This document shows, piece by piece, positions 33,236-42,852 of a stretch of 64,000 bases of DNA. A program made the translations under genes and the position numbers. How positions within the stretch are numbered: the stretch's first letter is position 1; each line of letters begins with the position of its first letter. The stretch lies in the NCBI GenBank assembly GCA_964537555.1, contig CAZIAD010000009.1:1-64000 (forward strand), in the 5' to 3' direction. The notes below the pieces were generated by a model. That model was not told where the DNA came from, ran no database searches, and was given only the letters and a program-made list of their open reading frames with translations. Source of the stretch: CAYRWR01 sp964537555 (lineage in GTDB: Bacteria; Spirochaetota; Brevinematia; Brevinematales; CAYRWR01).

Positions 33236-34714
33236 TTATTTCAGCAGAGGCAACATACCCTCCAATTCGGTCTGATAATTGATCATGGTATTTTTCCGTT
33301 TAAACTTTTCCAGTGCGATCCTGGCATAATCATAGGGACTGGAACCGGCTGGCAGATCAAAACTGGTTTTACTGGTCCTGACAGACTTATCTGCTCCCTG
33401 TTCCAGAAGAAATTTAATATAAAACTGGTTATACATCCATATCCCGTAATGCAGTATGCTCCATCCATTATTGTCCTGGTGGTTGATATCCGCCCCGGCA
33501 TTAAGGAGTATCTTCAGGGATGACTTCTCATTGGCCCTGAAGGGATTAAAATTATAATAGTTTAACTCCCCTTTTGCTTTCAGATAGTAGAAATAAAAGA
33601 TGGCTCCGGGAAGATTCCCATGCAGGATATAAGGATTGGCATAGACTAAAAGGGCTGTCTGGCCTCTACGGTTGGCACTATTGACATCGGCACCTTTTTG
33701 TATGAGATACTCCATGACTTCGGGGTACTGGCCTGCTGAGGCAAAATGAAGAGGCGTGTATCCCCCTATACTTTTTTGATTAATGTTGGCACCATATTCT
33801 TCCACCAGGATTTTTAGGAGTTCCAGTTGTCCTGTCAGTGCCGCTAGATGAATAGGGGCCATTCCCATCTCATTATTATCCAGAGGGCTGAACTTCAGAT
33901 CAGAGACCAGGGTTCGGAATATATCCTTACTGCCCAGCAAAGCCGCCATGTCCCGTATATCCCAGCTGCCTTTGTTTCTATAGCTGAGGTCTGCTCCCAG
34001 TTCTACCAGGTATTTAAAGGTCCGCAGATCATCCTGGGCAGTGGTCCACATGAGCAGATTGATACTATGCTCATCATTCTTGTTAATGATAGACTGATCG
34101 GCCTTATAAAAGGTGGATACCATCTCTCTCATCTTTTCTTTATCATTTCTCTGTATGAGCTGGATGAGAGATTCGGCCCTAAAGTCTCTCATCAGTGCGG
34201 CTATCGGCCAGGCTTTTTTAAAATTATAGGCATTTTCTTTGTTCAGCTTGACCACCACTGTCCCGTTTTCTTCCGGTTTGACCCCTATCCTCCAGCACAG
34301 TACCTGCCCGTCTACCACGATCATCTTGGTAGTTATCCATTTACGGGAATTGAGGCTTTTGGAACGGAATTTGACATTGGATTTGGTATTACCGGCTAAG
34401 AGCTGGACCTTATCCCCGCTGATATGGGAAAAAATAGATTCCCATTGCCGGATGATAAACAGGTTCCTGATCAGTTTTTTCTTCTCCGCATCGGGTTCCT
34501 TATCAATGACATGGTTGATCTCATCTATTTTAGGCTGCAGGTCTTTGAGAAAATAAATATTAGGATCTTTTTCAAATAATGACCACTGAATAGCATTAGG
34601 ATCCATCCCCGGAACATCTATTTCCAGCTGCAGGCGCCACTGTTTAAAGTCCTCAGTATAAGCGGGCAGTATTAAAACTGTGAGGAAAAGAAATAAAGTC
34701 AGAACCCTCTTCAT
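33236..34714 (-). CDS. Secreted ankyrin-repeat protein in the ECF sigma operon
   Basis: 492 residues. A signal peptide (about 1-19, LTVLILPAYT) is followed by about 190 residues of no recognised family. Ankyrin repeats follow from about residue 215 (INLLMWTTAQDDLRTFKYLVELGADLS, APIHLAALTGQLELLKILVE, TPLHFASAGQYPEVMEYLIQKGADV, ILHYGIWMYNQFYIKFLLEQGAD). It is likely a periplasmic protein-protein interaction scaffold. It lies 13 bases after the anti-sigma-like gene, so it may be part of an envelope stress output or sensing chain. Confidence 0.8.
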   Translation of the reverse strand: MKRVLTLFLFLTVLILPAYTEDFKQWRLQLEIDVPGMDPNAIQWSLFEKDPNIYFLKDLQPKIDEINHVIDKEPDAEKKKLIRNLFIIRQWESIFSHISGDKVQLLAGNTKSNVKFRSKSLNSRKWITTKMIVVDGQVLCWRIGVKPEENGTVVVKLNKENAYNFKKAWPIAALMRDFRAESLIQLIQRNDKEKMREMVSTFYKADQSIINKNDEHSINLLMWTTAQDDLRTFKYLVELGADLSYRNKGSWDIRDMAALLGSKDIFRTLVSDLKFSPLDNNEMGMAPIHLAALTGQLELLKILVEEYGANINQKSIGGYTPLHFASAGQYPEVMEYLIQKGADVNSANRRGQTALLVYANPYILHGNLPGAIFYFYYLKAKGELNYYNFNPFRANEKSSLKILLNAGADINHQDNNGWSILHYGIWMYNQFYIKFLLEQGADKSVRTSKTSFDLPAGSSPYDYARIALEKFKRKNTMINYQTELEGMLPLLK

Positions 34715-34727
34715 CCTCTCTCCTGTA

Positions 34728-35318
34728 TCAGAAAGTCAATTTAGCACTGGCCAGGAGATTTTCATCCAGCCCCGGTATATAGACGCCATCCAGTTCATTA
34801 TCCTGATTGTTGGCAGTCCTGGCATCATCTTCAATCACCAGCGATTCCATAGAAATATCTTTTTGCTTTTGTATATTTTTAATGCCGGCTAAATACTCTG
34901 AAGGTGATTTATCCAGGGGCTGAACCTCTTTTGACTTGACAGTGATCTTCATATTGGACACAGCCTGATTTCCATTGTTTATTTTTTTTACAAATACTTT
35001 TTGCTGAGGATCATACTTCATTTCCAGATCTTTGTCCCCTAGCGTCAACACCACACTCTCTTCATTTCCCATGGCCGGATAGACCAGCACCACGCTGGAC
35101 TGAGAGGAAGTGCGGCTGAACAGGCCTATGAGCAGGGCCAGGACCAGGACCCCCAGGGAGGCACTCATGATCTTGAAGAGATACAAGGCCCGGGCCATTT
35201 TCTGATGTTTATCTATAGCCCGGGACCGGATCCCGGACATTATATCAGTATCCGGGCTCTTTATTTGTGCCCAGCTTTCCTGTTCATTGATAAATCTGAG
35301 GAGTCTGTCTTTGTTCAT
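34728..35318 (-). CDS. Putative membrane anti-sigma factor
   Basis: 196 residues. About 42 N-terminal cytosolic residues are followed by one membrane helix (LYLFKIMSASLGVLVLALLIGLF, about 46-68) and an extracytoplasmic domain of about 125 residues with beta-rich segments. That topology, plus the four-base overlap (ATGA) with an ECF sigma gene, is the usual layout of an anti-sigma factor. No zinc HxxxCxxC motif is present, so it is not a ZAS type. Assignment rests on context. Confidence 0.6.
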   Translation of the reverse strand: MNKDRLLRFINEQESWAQIKSPDTDIMSGIRSRAIDKHQKMARALYLFKIMSASLGVLVLALLIGLFSRTSSQSSVVLVYPAMGNEESVVLTLGDKDLEMKYDPQQKVFVKKINNGNQAVSNMKITVKSKEVQPLDKSPSEYLAGIKNIQKQKDISMESLVIEDDARTANNQDNELDGVYIPGLDENLLASAKLTF

Positions 35319-35851
35319 TGGGAACCCCCTTGTAATATTCCAGCCAGTCTATCCCTGGCCCGGAACAGTTTCACTTTTGTATTATTCTCGGTAATATCCA
35401 GCACTTCAGCTATTTCCTTGAGAGACCAGTCTTCCAGATATTTCCACTGCAGGAGCAGCCGGTCCTCTTCTTTTAACTCTTCCATGGCGTCCATAAGGGA
35501 CATCTTATCTTCAACACTGAGCATACCTTTATCACTCCAGGAGATACTTTCCTGGTAATCTTCATCACTCTCAGTTTTCTTGCGCGCACTAGACCTTAAA
35601 AAGCTCCGCACCGTATTGATGGCAATAGTGTAGAGCCAGCTGAAAAACTTACGGTCATCTTTCAGGGTATAGAGCTTGTCATAAGCCCGCCAGAACACTT
35701 CCTGCAGGAGGTCTTCGGCATCCGCCTTTCTTCTGGTCTTACACAGACACAGAGAAAAGATCTGTCTTTTATACCCTTCTACCAGTTTTTCAAATGCTTT
35801 AAGATCTCCTTGTTTGGCTAAAACAACCCATTCAACCGGGTTATCATGCAT
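35315..35851 (-). CDS. ECF-family RNA polymerase sigma factor
   Basis: 178 residues. Region 2 includes FEKLVEGYKRQIFSLCLCKTRRKADAEDLLQEVFWRAYDKL, with the usual DAEDLLQEVF core. Region 4 includes LKEEDRLLLQWKYLEDWSLKEIAEVL and ENNTKVKLFRARDRLAGIL, a helix-turn-helix for -35 recognition. No region 1.1 or region 3. It probably directs RNA polymerase to envelope genes, held by the coupled membrane protein. First gene of the sigma/anti-sigma/ankyrin operon. Confidence 0.92.
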   Translation of the reverse strand: MHDNPVEWVVLAKQGDLKAFEKLVEGYKRQIFSLCLCKTRRKADAEDLLQEVFWRAYDKLYTLKDDRKFFSWLYTIAINTVRSFLRSSARKKTESDEDYQESISWSDKGMLSVEDKMSLMDAMEELKEEDRLLLQWKYLEDWSLKEIAEVLDITENNTKVKLFRARDRLAGILQGGSQ

Positions 35852-35909
35852 AAAATCACCCTGCTTGTGTTATAATTAAGACCTGAATACTGTGATTAAA
35901 GTTACAGTC

Positions 35910-36770
35910 TCAGGCACTTATTTTTAAAATACTATTATCTATAAGTCGGGTCGGCCCAATGTAGAGAGCCAGGGCCAGTAAGGCTTCATCCCTGAGCTCT
36001 GTGACATCCTCCAGTGTATCCGTGTGGACAATACTGACATAATCTATACGGGCCTGAGGCACCTCGTTTTTAATGAATGCCTTGAGCATAGAGATCATGC
36101 CGGGGATATCATTTCTATACTGGGAGCAGGTCTTACGGGCCAGTTCCAGGGTGCGGTACAGTATCAGAGCCTGCTTTCTTTCGGTACTATCCAGGTATTT
36201 ATTACGGCTGCTCAGGGCCAGCCCGTCAGCATCCCGGACTATGGGCATGATCCTCATATCCACAAAGAATTTAAGGTCATGATTCATCTTTCTGAGTATC
36301 ACGCTCTGCTGGTAGTCTTTTTGCCCGAAGTAGGCCCGGTCCGGGCGTACGATGTTGAATAGCTTGGCTACTACCGTGGCTACTCCCCGGAAATGCCCGG
36401 GCCGGCTCTGCCCGCACAGGTTGCCGTCCAGGTCCTGTACCGTGACCCAGGCCTTATTGCTGCCCTCCGGGCCGTATATATCCTCCACTGAGGGAAAGAA
36501 AATGATATCACAGCCAGCCTCTTCCAGCAGGGCCCGGTCCTGCTCAAAAGTACGGGGGTATTTGGACAGGTCTTCACTGGGCCCGAACTGAGCGGGATTC
36601 ACAAAAATGGAACTTACCGTAAGATCATTCTCGGACACACTGGCCCTGACCAGGGACAGATGGCCCTCATGGAGAGCCCCCATGGTAGGCACAAATCCTA
36701 TACTCCTGCCGGCACACCTTTCCTGTTGAAGCATTTTATATAATATTTCTGATGATTCTATTATCTGCAT
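35910..36770 (-). CDS. panC: Pantoate-beta-alanine ligase
   Basis: 286 residues from ATG 36770, behind AGGTGG. An in-frame GTG at 36782 would add four residues. Joins pantoate and beta-alanine with ATP to make pantothenate for coenzyme A. Motifs: GFVPTMGALHEGHLSLV with the HIGH-like site, FVNPAQFGPSEDLSKYPR, FRGVATVVAKLFNIVRPDRAYFGQKDYQQ and LALSSRNKYL (KMSKS-like loop). No panB or panD is nearby. Solitary gene after the CotH terminator. Confidence 0.95.
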   Translation of the reverse strand: MQIIESSEILYKMLQQERCAGRSIGFVPTMGALHEGHLSLVRASVSENDLTVSSIFVNPAQFGPSEDLSKYPRTFEQDRALLEEAGCDIIFFPSVEDIYGPEGSNKAWVTVQDLDGNLCGQSRPGHFRGVATVVAKLFNIVRPDRAYFGQKDYQQSVILRKMNHDLKFFVDMRIMPIVRDADGLALSSRNKYLDSTERKQALILYRTLELARKTCSQYRNDIPGMISMLKAFIKNEVPQARIDYVSIVHTDTLEDVTELRDEALLALALYIGPTRLIDNSILKISA

Positions 36771-36833
36771 CTGTTTTACCACCTGATATGTCCACTATTA
36801 TATCAGGAAAGAAGAAATTTGACAAACAGAAAT

Positions 36834-36861
36834 TAAAAAAAGCCCCGGACTGGCCGGGGCT
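36834..36861 (-). terminator. Terminator of the CotH-like gene
   Basis: AGCCCCGG/CCGGGGCT stem (36841-36848 and 36854-36861), followed on the minus strand by seven T. Confidence 0.93.
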
Positions 36862-36877
36862 TTGCTTATTCTTTGAT

Positions 36878-38614
36878 TTAGTTACTTTGTGTATATACCC
36901 ATGTGTCATCATTAAAGGTATAAGTCACTGTTCCGGTTGCAGTCACAGGAATGTCTCCTCCTCCCGCCTGATCAGCTACCCCATCTGTATTTGTATCCCC
37001 CCAGGATACAGACCAATCAGCAGGTGACGCGGCAAATTTAAACACGGTTGATGTACCTACTCCTGAAACTGTAACTGACCACAGATTGGTATTGATTAGG
37101 GTCATGGCTGTACCAGGTAAATTCCATGCTGAAGGTACAGCAGTACCCCTGATGTACATCTGAGAATAGTTGGCAGGATATCCTCCCCCGCCTCCTCCCA
37201 GCTGGCTCTGCACACTGGCCACTCTCTGGGAGATATAGTCCTTGATGCCCAGGTGATGGGCCTGGTTGCCAAATACGCCATCTTCATCCGAATACGTGAT
37301 TATTGTGGAATTTATATTCCCTGACCACTCTCCGTCGGTATATTGTTTTTGATTATCAGCCAGGGCATAGGTCTGTATATCCGACTTGAGAGCATCGATC
37401 CTGGCATTCATGTCAGTGGTATTAAAATATCCCGTGATCAGTTCCTGGAGCCTGTTGGTATAATAGGTCTTCCAGGCAGACACAGCCAATACTTTGTGTA
37501 TCAGGACATTATTGACATGGCTGGAATAATAGATATCTTCTGACTCAATATGAAACCCGTTATGGTCCTGAAAATTATTTCCCAGGCTGTTATCATAATC
37601 CCAGGCGATCCAGTGCCAGTAACCGCTGTTTTCTCTGTTGTACAGATAATAGTTCTGCTGGTTTTTCCAGTAATTATCCCATCCCCCTACCAGAGTATTA
37701 ACAGCCAGCCAGTCCAGGAATCCTTCTACATCCAGACGGGTAGCCAGGGATGCTCCCCCGGTATCGATGGCATTTATAAGAGTGGCCAGGTCAGAGTAGT
37801 CTTCCATGTAGAGGTCTTCATTAGTCCTTAAACGATAGGCTCGGGCATTTACCTGCTTGGCAAATCCATTTCCCCCCCGGTAATCGGAACCGGTACCTGA
37901 TCCTAATTTTTGCAGGTCTGCAAAACCGCTGCCATGGCTTCCTTTGATACCGTAATAGGATTTGTACATATTGCCGACATTCGTCATCACAGCGATATGA
38001 TGTTTCACAAAGATCTTATCGATGGCTTCTACCATGGTGTAGAGGCCGTTATAAGTGTAGCCGGTACCATCCCCATTACTGTCAATATAGACCCGCACAT
38101 GGTTAGCCCGGGGAGCCAGTACTCCGGCATAGTTCATAAAGTCATAGACCAGCTTTTCTCTCATAAGAGTGGCATCTTTCCATTCAGAGTGGAGGTTTAT
38201 ACGGCGATAGCCATAAAACTCATTGTCATCAGAGAATTTAATACGGTATTGCTTTTTCGGTTTGTCAAAAGTGGTGTTCCCCTTATAACGGATCAGGGTA
38301 TCGGTGACCACATGCGTGAGCCCGTTGATACTATTAGAGATAATAATGGAACAGGGAATGTATTCCACCGCATCGACCGTGAGGCTGGGAGTAGGGTTAT
38401 CCACGCTCGTATCCATCTGAGACATATTGGCTGAGATATAGAATACCAGATTGGCGCTGCTGTTATTAGTGTCAAAAGGGTCAAAGTCAGAACCCAGGGG
38501 TTTATACCTGCCTCCGCCACTTTGAGAACCAAATCCATTATTATTGGAGACATCACAGGCTGCCACGCTGGACAGCAGCACAAATACAATAAACAGGTAC
38601 CATTTGTTCTTCAT
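36878..38614 (-). CDS. CotH-kinase-domain lipoprotein with C-terminal starch-binding-like module
   Basis: 578 residues. The lipoprotein signal ends VAAC (residue 20). The CotH-type region spans about 60-420. It has the phosphoacceptor and nucleotide-fold stretches DTLIRYKGNTTFDKPKKQYRIKF, NLHSEWKDATLMREKLVYDFM, NGLYTMVEAIDK and the metal-site motif WHWIAWDYDNSLG (DxD/N type). CotH kinases phosphorylate proteins outside the cytosol in spores, and bacterial surface homologues are common but mostly uncharacterised. After a Gly-rich hinge (about 470-478) there is a beta-sandwich of about 95 residues (MYIRGTAVPSAWNLPG, STVFKFAASPADWSVSWGD) like the X25/SusE starch-binding type. Confidence 0.8.
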   Translation of the reverse strand: MKNKWYLFIVFVLLSSVAACDVSNNNGFGSQSGGGRYKPLGSDFDPFDTNNSSANLVFYISANMSQMDTSVDNPTPSLTVDAVEYIPCSIIISNSINGLTHVVTDTLIRYKGNTTFDKPKKQYRIKFSDDNEFYGYRRINLHSEWKDATLMREKLVYDFMNYAGVLAPRANHVRVYIDSNGDGTGYTYNGLYTMVEAIDKIFVKHHIAVMTNVGNMYKSYYGIKGSHGSGFADLQKLGSGTGSDYRGGNGFAKQVNARAYRLRTNEDLYMEDYSDLATLINAIDTGGASLATRLDVEGFLDWLAVNTLVGGWDNYWKNQQNYYLYNRENSGYWHWIAWDYDNSLGNNFQDHNGFHIESEDIYYSSHVNNVLIHKVLAVSAWKTYYTNRLQELITGYFNTTDMNARIDALKSDIQTYALADNQKQYTDGEWSGNINSTIITYSDEDGVFGNQAHHLGIKDYISQRVASVQSQLGGGGGGYPANYSQMYIRGTAVPSAWNLPGTAMTLINTNLWSVTVSGVGTSTVFKFAASPADWSVSWGDTNTDGVADQAGGGDIPVTATGTVTYTFNDDTWVYTQSN

Positions 38615-38863
38615 CTTTATTCCTTTAATACTTAGTCATCACACTAACCCATTTCTTAAATAGAATAAAAATTACTCATGTGTAAATCTTATACCCTTTC
38701 AGATAAAATATCCAGACTTTTTTTATTCTATAGACTTATAGATGAAAAAAAAATGAATAAGTTACTGAAATCGAAATTTTAACTGGGATATAATACCACT
38801 AAAACACTCATATTTCAAAAAAATACCCCGGATAACCGGGGTATTTTTATAATACACATGCAA
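38615..38863. other. AT-rich intergenic gap between the CotH and hydA genes
   Basis: About 250 bases holding the CotH promoter region (minus strand) and the hydrogenase terminator. No credible ORF on either strand. Confidence 0.5.
38815..38844 (-). terminator. Terminator of the hydrogenase operon
   Basis: ATACCCCGG (38823-38831) and CCGGGGTAT (38836-38844) form a 9-bp stem. On the minus strand it is followed by a T-rich run. Confidence 0.92.
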
Positions 38864-40639
38864 TCAGGAATTATATAATTCCCTCTTTTTATAATGGGTG
38901 TGCAGCAGCTTATGAGATTTTTCGGAAAGAGGTGCTCCCAGGTAGTCCTTGTAGATCTGGGCTATAGCCGGGTTCTCATGACTGCAACGTACTTCAGAGA
39001 TCTCATCATCTTTGTATATACCGGCTGTACGTTTGATACGGATCTCATCGGTAGCACCATAGGGCTGTCCGCCCCCGCCGATACATCCACCCCGGCAGGC
39101 CATGACTTCGATAAAGTCATAGGGCATGGGCGCACCGGTCTTCTTGGCTTCCCGGATCTTATCCATGACTTTGGATACATTGGAGAGCTCATGGGCCACA
39201 GCGATACGGACTTTGGTCCCTTCGATATCGATCTCCGCTTCTTTGACCCCTTCCAGGCCACGGGTCTGTTCAAATTCTACTTTGGCCAGTTTTTTACCGG
39301 TGACCAGGTGATGCGCGGTACGTAGAGCGGCTTCCATTACCCCCCCGGTATTACCGAAGATAGTACCGGCTCCGGCATACAGGCCCAGGAGAGGATCAGC
39401 CTCTTCATCGGGCAGGTTACGGAAGTCAATTCCGGCTTGTTTGATCATACGGGCCAGCTCACGGGTAGTGAGGGATACATCGATATCCTGGTGACCTGAG
39501 GCAAACATCTCATCCGTACGGGTAATCTCGTACTTCTTGGCTGTACAGGGCATGATAGATACCATGTATATATTGGCAGGGTCGATTCCCATCTTTTCTG
39601 CGTAATAGGTCTTGGTCATAGTCCCTACCATCTCATGGGGTGACTTGGCAGAGGAGAAATGGTCGATGAGGTCGGGATAGTATTTTTCCATATAGTCTAC
39701 CCAGGCCGGGCAGCAGGAGGTCACCAGGGGCAGCTCCCCTTTCTTATGGACAAACCTTTCAATAAACTCGCTGCCTTCTTCCATAATAGTGAGGTCAGCC
39801 CCGAAGTTGGTATCAAAAATAGTATCAAATCCCAGGCGTCTGAGGGCTGCATAGATCTTACCGGTCACAATGGTACCCGGTTCATAGCCAAAGGCTTCTC
39901 CCAGGGCTACACGTACCGCCGGAGCGATCTGTGCCACGGTATGAAGCTTTTTCTCATCCTGATGCAGAAGATTCTGCCATACTTTGACACTGTCATCTTT
40001 TTCATGGATAGCCCCTACCGGACAATGGGCGGAACACTGGCCGCACTTCACACAGGGAGAGTCATTGAGAGGGGTACAGGAATCTTCGCTGCAGGCTGCC
40101 GGTGCGATCCTGGTCTCGATCCCTCTGCCGATAAATTCCAGAGCCCATACATTCTGCATTTCCTGACATACCGTAGCACAGCGTCCGCACAGCACACATT
40201 TTTCAGGGTTCAGTACTATAGAGGGGGTACTTTCATCGGGAGCTATTTTCTTCACTCTGTCCGCAAAGGGGACTTCACGGATATTAAACTCCGCAGTCAG
40301 TCTCTGCAGCTCACAGTTCTGGTTACGGGAACAGCGCAGGCAGTCATTGGGGTGAGTGGACAGTATCAGCTTCAGTACGGTACGCCGTACTTCGATGATC
40401 TCAGGGTCATGTGTGATGATATCCTGTCCTTCCTGAGCGGGAGTACAGCAGGCCCGGATCATCTTGGGTGAGCCTTTAGCCTTGACTATACACAGTCCGC
40501 ATGCTCCCCAGCCCTCCAGGTCAGGGTGCTTACACAGGGTAGGGACATTGACCTGTAGTTTTTTAGCAGCGTCTAAGAGAGAGGCTCCCTCTTCTACAGA
40601 TACAGGTGTACCGTTTATCTTTAAGTTGATTGTTGCCAT
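38864..40639 (-). CDS. hydA: [FeFe]-hydrogenase catalytic subunit HydA
   Basis: 591 residues. It reduces protons to H2, in this complex with electrons from NADH and probably reduced ferredoxin. The N-terminus has a 2Fe-2S domain (cysteines 36, 47, 50 and 64/65), then a His-ligated 4Fe-4S site (THPNDCLRCSRNQNC), then two 4Fe-4S clusters (CVLCGRCATVC and CVKCGQCSAHCPVG). The H-cluster motifs are intact: L1 TSCCPAW (about 306), L2 MPCTAKK (about 362) and L3 ACRGGCIGGGGQP (about 511). No C-terminal extension beyond the small-subunit-like tail. Last gene of the operon, nine bases after hydB. Confidence 0.96.
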   Translation of the reverse strand: MATINLKINGTPVSVEEGASLLDAAKKLQVNVPTLCKHPDLEGWGACGLCIVKAKGSPKMIRACCTPAQEGQDIITHDPEIIEVRRTVLKLILSTHPNDCLRCSRNQNCELQRLTAEFNIREVPFADRVKKIAPDESTPSIVLNPEKCVLCGRCATVCQEMQNVWALEFIGRGIETRIAPAACSEDSCTPLNDSPCVKCGQCSAHCPVGAIHEKDDSVKVWQNLLHQDEKKLHTVAQIAPAVRVALGEAFGYEPGTIVTGKIYAALRRLGFDTIFDTNFGADLTIMEEGSEFIERFVHKKGELPLVTSCCPAWVDYMEKYYPDLIDHFSSAKSPHEMVGTMTKTYYAEKMGIDPANIYMVSIMPCTAKKYEITRTDEMFASGHQDIDVSLTTRELARMIKQAGIDFRNLPDEEADPLLGLYAGAGTIFGNTGGVMEAALRTAHHLVTGKKLAKVEFEQTRGLEGVKEAEIDIEGTKVRIAVAHELSNVSKVMDKIREAKKTGAPMPYDFIEVMACRGGCIGGGGQPYGATDEIRIKRTAGIYKDDEISEVRCSHENPAIAQIYKDYLGAPLSEKSHKLLHTHYKKRELYNS

Positions 40640-40648
40640 TTGTTCCTC

Positions 40649-42436
40649 CTATGCCCGCTTGATCGCGTTAAACTTACAGGCTTCGTAACACTCACCGCAC
40701 TTGATACACTTGGACTGATCTATCTCGTGAGGCTGACGCCGTTCACCGGATATACAGGATACCGGGCATCGGCGGGCACACAGGGTACATCCTATGCAGT
40801 TTTCTGTGATGACTGAGTAGGTCACCAGTTCCTTACATTTACCGGAAGTACACTGGCCGTTTTCTATGTGGTCGATATATTCCTGCTTAAAGTAATTAAT
40901 AGTAGACAGGGCAGGGTTAGGCGCAGTCTGTCCCAGTCCGCACAGAGAAGCTTTCTGCATGGCCAGGCCGATTTCGGCTATCAGGTCCAGATCAGACATT
41001 TTTGCCTTACCCCGGGAGATATCTTCCAGGAGGCCGTGCATCTGCTTTCCGCCGATACGACAGGGGGCGCATTTACCGCAGGACTCATCTACTGAGAATT
41101 CCAGGTAGAACTTGGCTACATCCACCATACAGTCGTCTTCATCCATGACGATCAGTCCGCCTGAACCCATGATGGAGCCCAGCTTGCCCAGGTTTTCATA
41201 ATCAATAGGTACATCCAGGAAGTCGGGGGGAATAACCCCGCCGGAAGGCCCGCCGGTCTGAGCCGCTTTAAACTTCTTGCCTCCCTTGATCCCGCCTCCG
41301 ATATCAAAGATGATCTCCCTGAGGGTGGTTCCCATAGGCACTTCGATCAGTCCGGAGTTATTGATCTTACCGGTCAGGGCGAACACCTTGGTTCCTGAGG
41401 AAGTCTCAGTCCCGATCTTGCGGAACCAGTCTCCTCCCTTAAGGATGATCATGGGTATATTGGCCAGGGTCTCTACATTATTGATGACGGTAGGTTTACC
41501 CCATAATCCCTTGGTAGCCGGAAAGGGGGGACGGGGACGGGGCATACCACGATTACCTTCGATAGAGGTCAGCAGAGCAGTCTCCTCCCCACACACAAAG
41601 GCACCGGCACCCAGACGTATCTCGATGTCAAAATTGTATCCACTGCCCAGGATGTCATTGCCTAAGAGGCCAAACTCACGGGCCTGGCTCAGGGCTTTTT
41701 CCAGTCTCTTGATAGCCAGGGGGTATTCTGCACGTATGTAGATAAATCCCTGGGAAGCACCTGTACAATAGGCCGCTATGGTCATAGCTTCGATCACTGA
41801 GTGGGGGTCGCCTTCCGCAGTAGAACGGTCCATATAGGCCCCGGGGTCACCTTCATCCGCGTTACAGACCATGTATTTTATATCTGACTCCACGTTTTTA
41901 GTAAACATCCATTTCTTCCAGGTAGGGAAGCCGGCGCCACCCCGTCCCCGGATATTGGACTTTTCCATCTCTTTGAGGACTCCATCCGGGCCCAGCTCAA
42001 ACAGGGATTTTTCCAGGGCGGCGTATCCGTCCCGGGCAATGTACTCTTCGATATTATCAGGATCAATGATTCCGGAGTTACGCAGCACGATGCGGAACTG
42101 TTTCTGGTAGAAATCCATGTCTTCTACCGATACACGTCCTGCATCATTTTCCTGTTTATAGAGCAGCTTTTCTACCACACGTCCTTTGATGATATGCTCG
42201 GCTACTATGTTCTCCACATCAGACGGCTTGACCTGTACATAAAAGGCTTCTTCGGGCATGATCTTGACGATGGGGCCCTGCTCACAGAATCCAAAACATC
42301 CGGTCTTTACGACCTGGACATCCTGTTCCATTTTATGTTTAGCCAGCTCCTCTTTGAAGCCATAATAGATCTCATCGGCTTTACTTGATTCACAAGCGGT
42401 GCCGCCACACACCAGGATATAGTTCTTATATGACAT
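40649..42436 (-). CDS. hydB: NADH-linked hydrogenase subunit HydB (NuoF-like)
   Basis: 595 residues. N-terminal thioredoxin-like 2Fe-2S domain (CGGTACESSKA, KTGCFGFCEQGP), then the FMN/NADH-binding NuoF core (SNIRGRGGAGFPTWKKW, CNADEGDPGAYMDR, GAGAFVCGEETALL) and the 4Fe-4S motif ESCGKCAPCRIGG. The C-terminus adds two ferredoxin clusters (CIGCTLCARRCP and CIKCGECYEAC). It oxidises NADH and passes electrons to HydA, typical of bifurcating trimeric or tetrameric hydrogenases. Good GGGGAG box. Confidence 0.96.
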   Translation of the reverse strand: MSYKNYILVCGGTACESSKADEIYYGFKEELAKHKMEQDVQVVKTGCFGFCEQGPIVKIMPEEAFYVQVKPSDVENIVAEHIIKGRVVEKLLYKQENDAGRVSVEDMDFYQKQFRIVLRNSGIIDPDNIEEYIARDGYAALEKSLFELGPDGVLKEMEKSNIRGRGGAGFPTWKKWMFTKNVESDIKYMVCNADEGDPGAYMDRSTAEGDPHSVIEAMTIAAYCTGASQGFIYIRAEYPLAIKRLEKALSQAREFGLLGNDILGSGYNFDIEIRLGAGAFVCGEETALLTSIEGNRGMPRPRPPFPATKGLWGKPTVINNVETLANIPMIILKGGDWFRKIGTETSSGTKVFALTGKINNSGLIEVPMGTTLREIIFDIGGGIKGGKKFKAAQTGGPSGGVIPPDFLDVPIDYENLGKLGSIMGSGGLIVMDEDDCMVDVAKFYLEFSVDESCGKCAPCRIGGKQMHGLLEDISRGKAKMSDLDLIAEIGLAMQKASLCGLGQTAPNPALSTINYFKQEYIDHIENGQCTSGKCKELVTYSVITENCIGCTLCARRCPVSCISGERRQPHEIDQSKCIKCGECYEACKFNAIKRA

Positions 42437-42445
42437 ACTACTCCC

Positions 42446-42841
42446 CTAATCCTGATTCAGCATATCTATAGAAGGCTCATCAAAGATATGTTCATTGATC
42501 AGTCTCTTCTCCAGTACATGCTGTTCTATGATTTGTTTTGCTGTCGCTTTATCTACTTCACCATACAGAGTGACGGGCATATCCGGTACAGATACCCTTA
42601 CAGTGGGCTCTACAGAACACAGGCCCATACAGCTGGTCTGTTTTACTACTACATTTTGTAGATGATGTCGGTCTATCTCATCCAGAAAAACATCCAGGGC
42701 ATCTTTGGCACCGGCTGCAATACCGCAGGTAGACATTCCCACCACGATCTCTATAGTCTTGCCTTCGGTCTCCCGTTTCTGCATCTCGTTTCTTTTCTTG
42801 TCTCTTAAGCTTCTTAAATCATCCAAAGTCATCTTAGGCAT
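42446..42841 (-). CDS. Thioredoxin-like 2Fe-2S ferredoxin protein of the hydrogenase operon
   Basis: 131 residues. A short helical N-terminus is followed by a thioredoxin-like [2Fe-2S] fold with cysteines in VVGMSTCGIAAGAKD and KQTSCMGLCSVEPTVRV, matching the N-terminal domain of HydB/NuoF proteins. Comparable small subunits (HydD type) sit in [FeFe]-hydrogenase operons of Thermoanaerobacter and relatives. Function inferred as electron transfer or assembly. Ten bases from hydB. Confidence 0.85.
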   Translation of the reverse strand: MPKMTLDDLRSLRDKKRNEMQKRETEGKTIEIVVGMSTCGIAAGAKDALDVFLDEIDRHHLQNVVVKQTSCMGLCSVEPTVRVSVPDMPVTLYGEVDKATAKQIIEQHVLEKRLINEHIFDEPSIDMLNQD

Positions 42842-42852
42842 GATTTCCTCCC

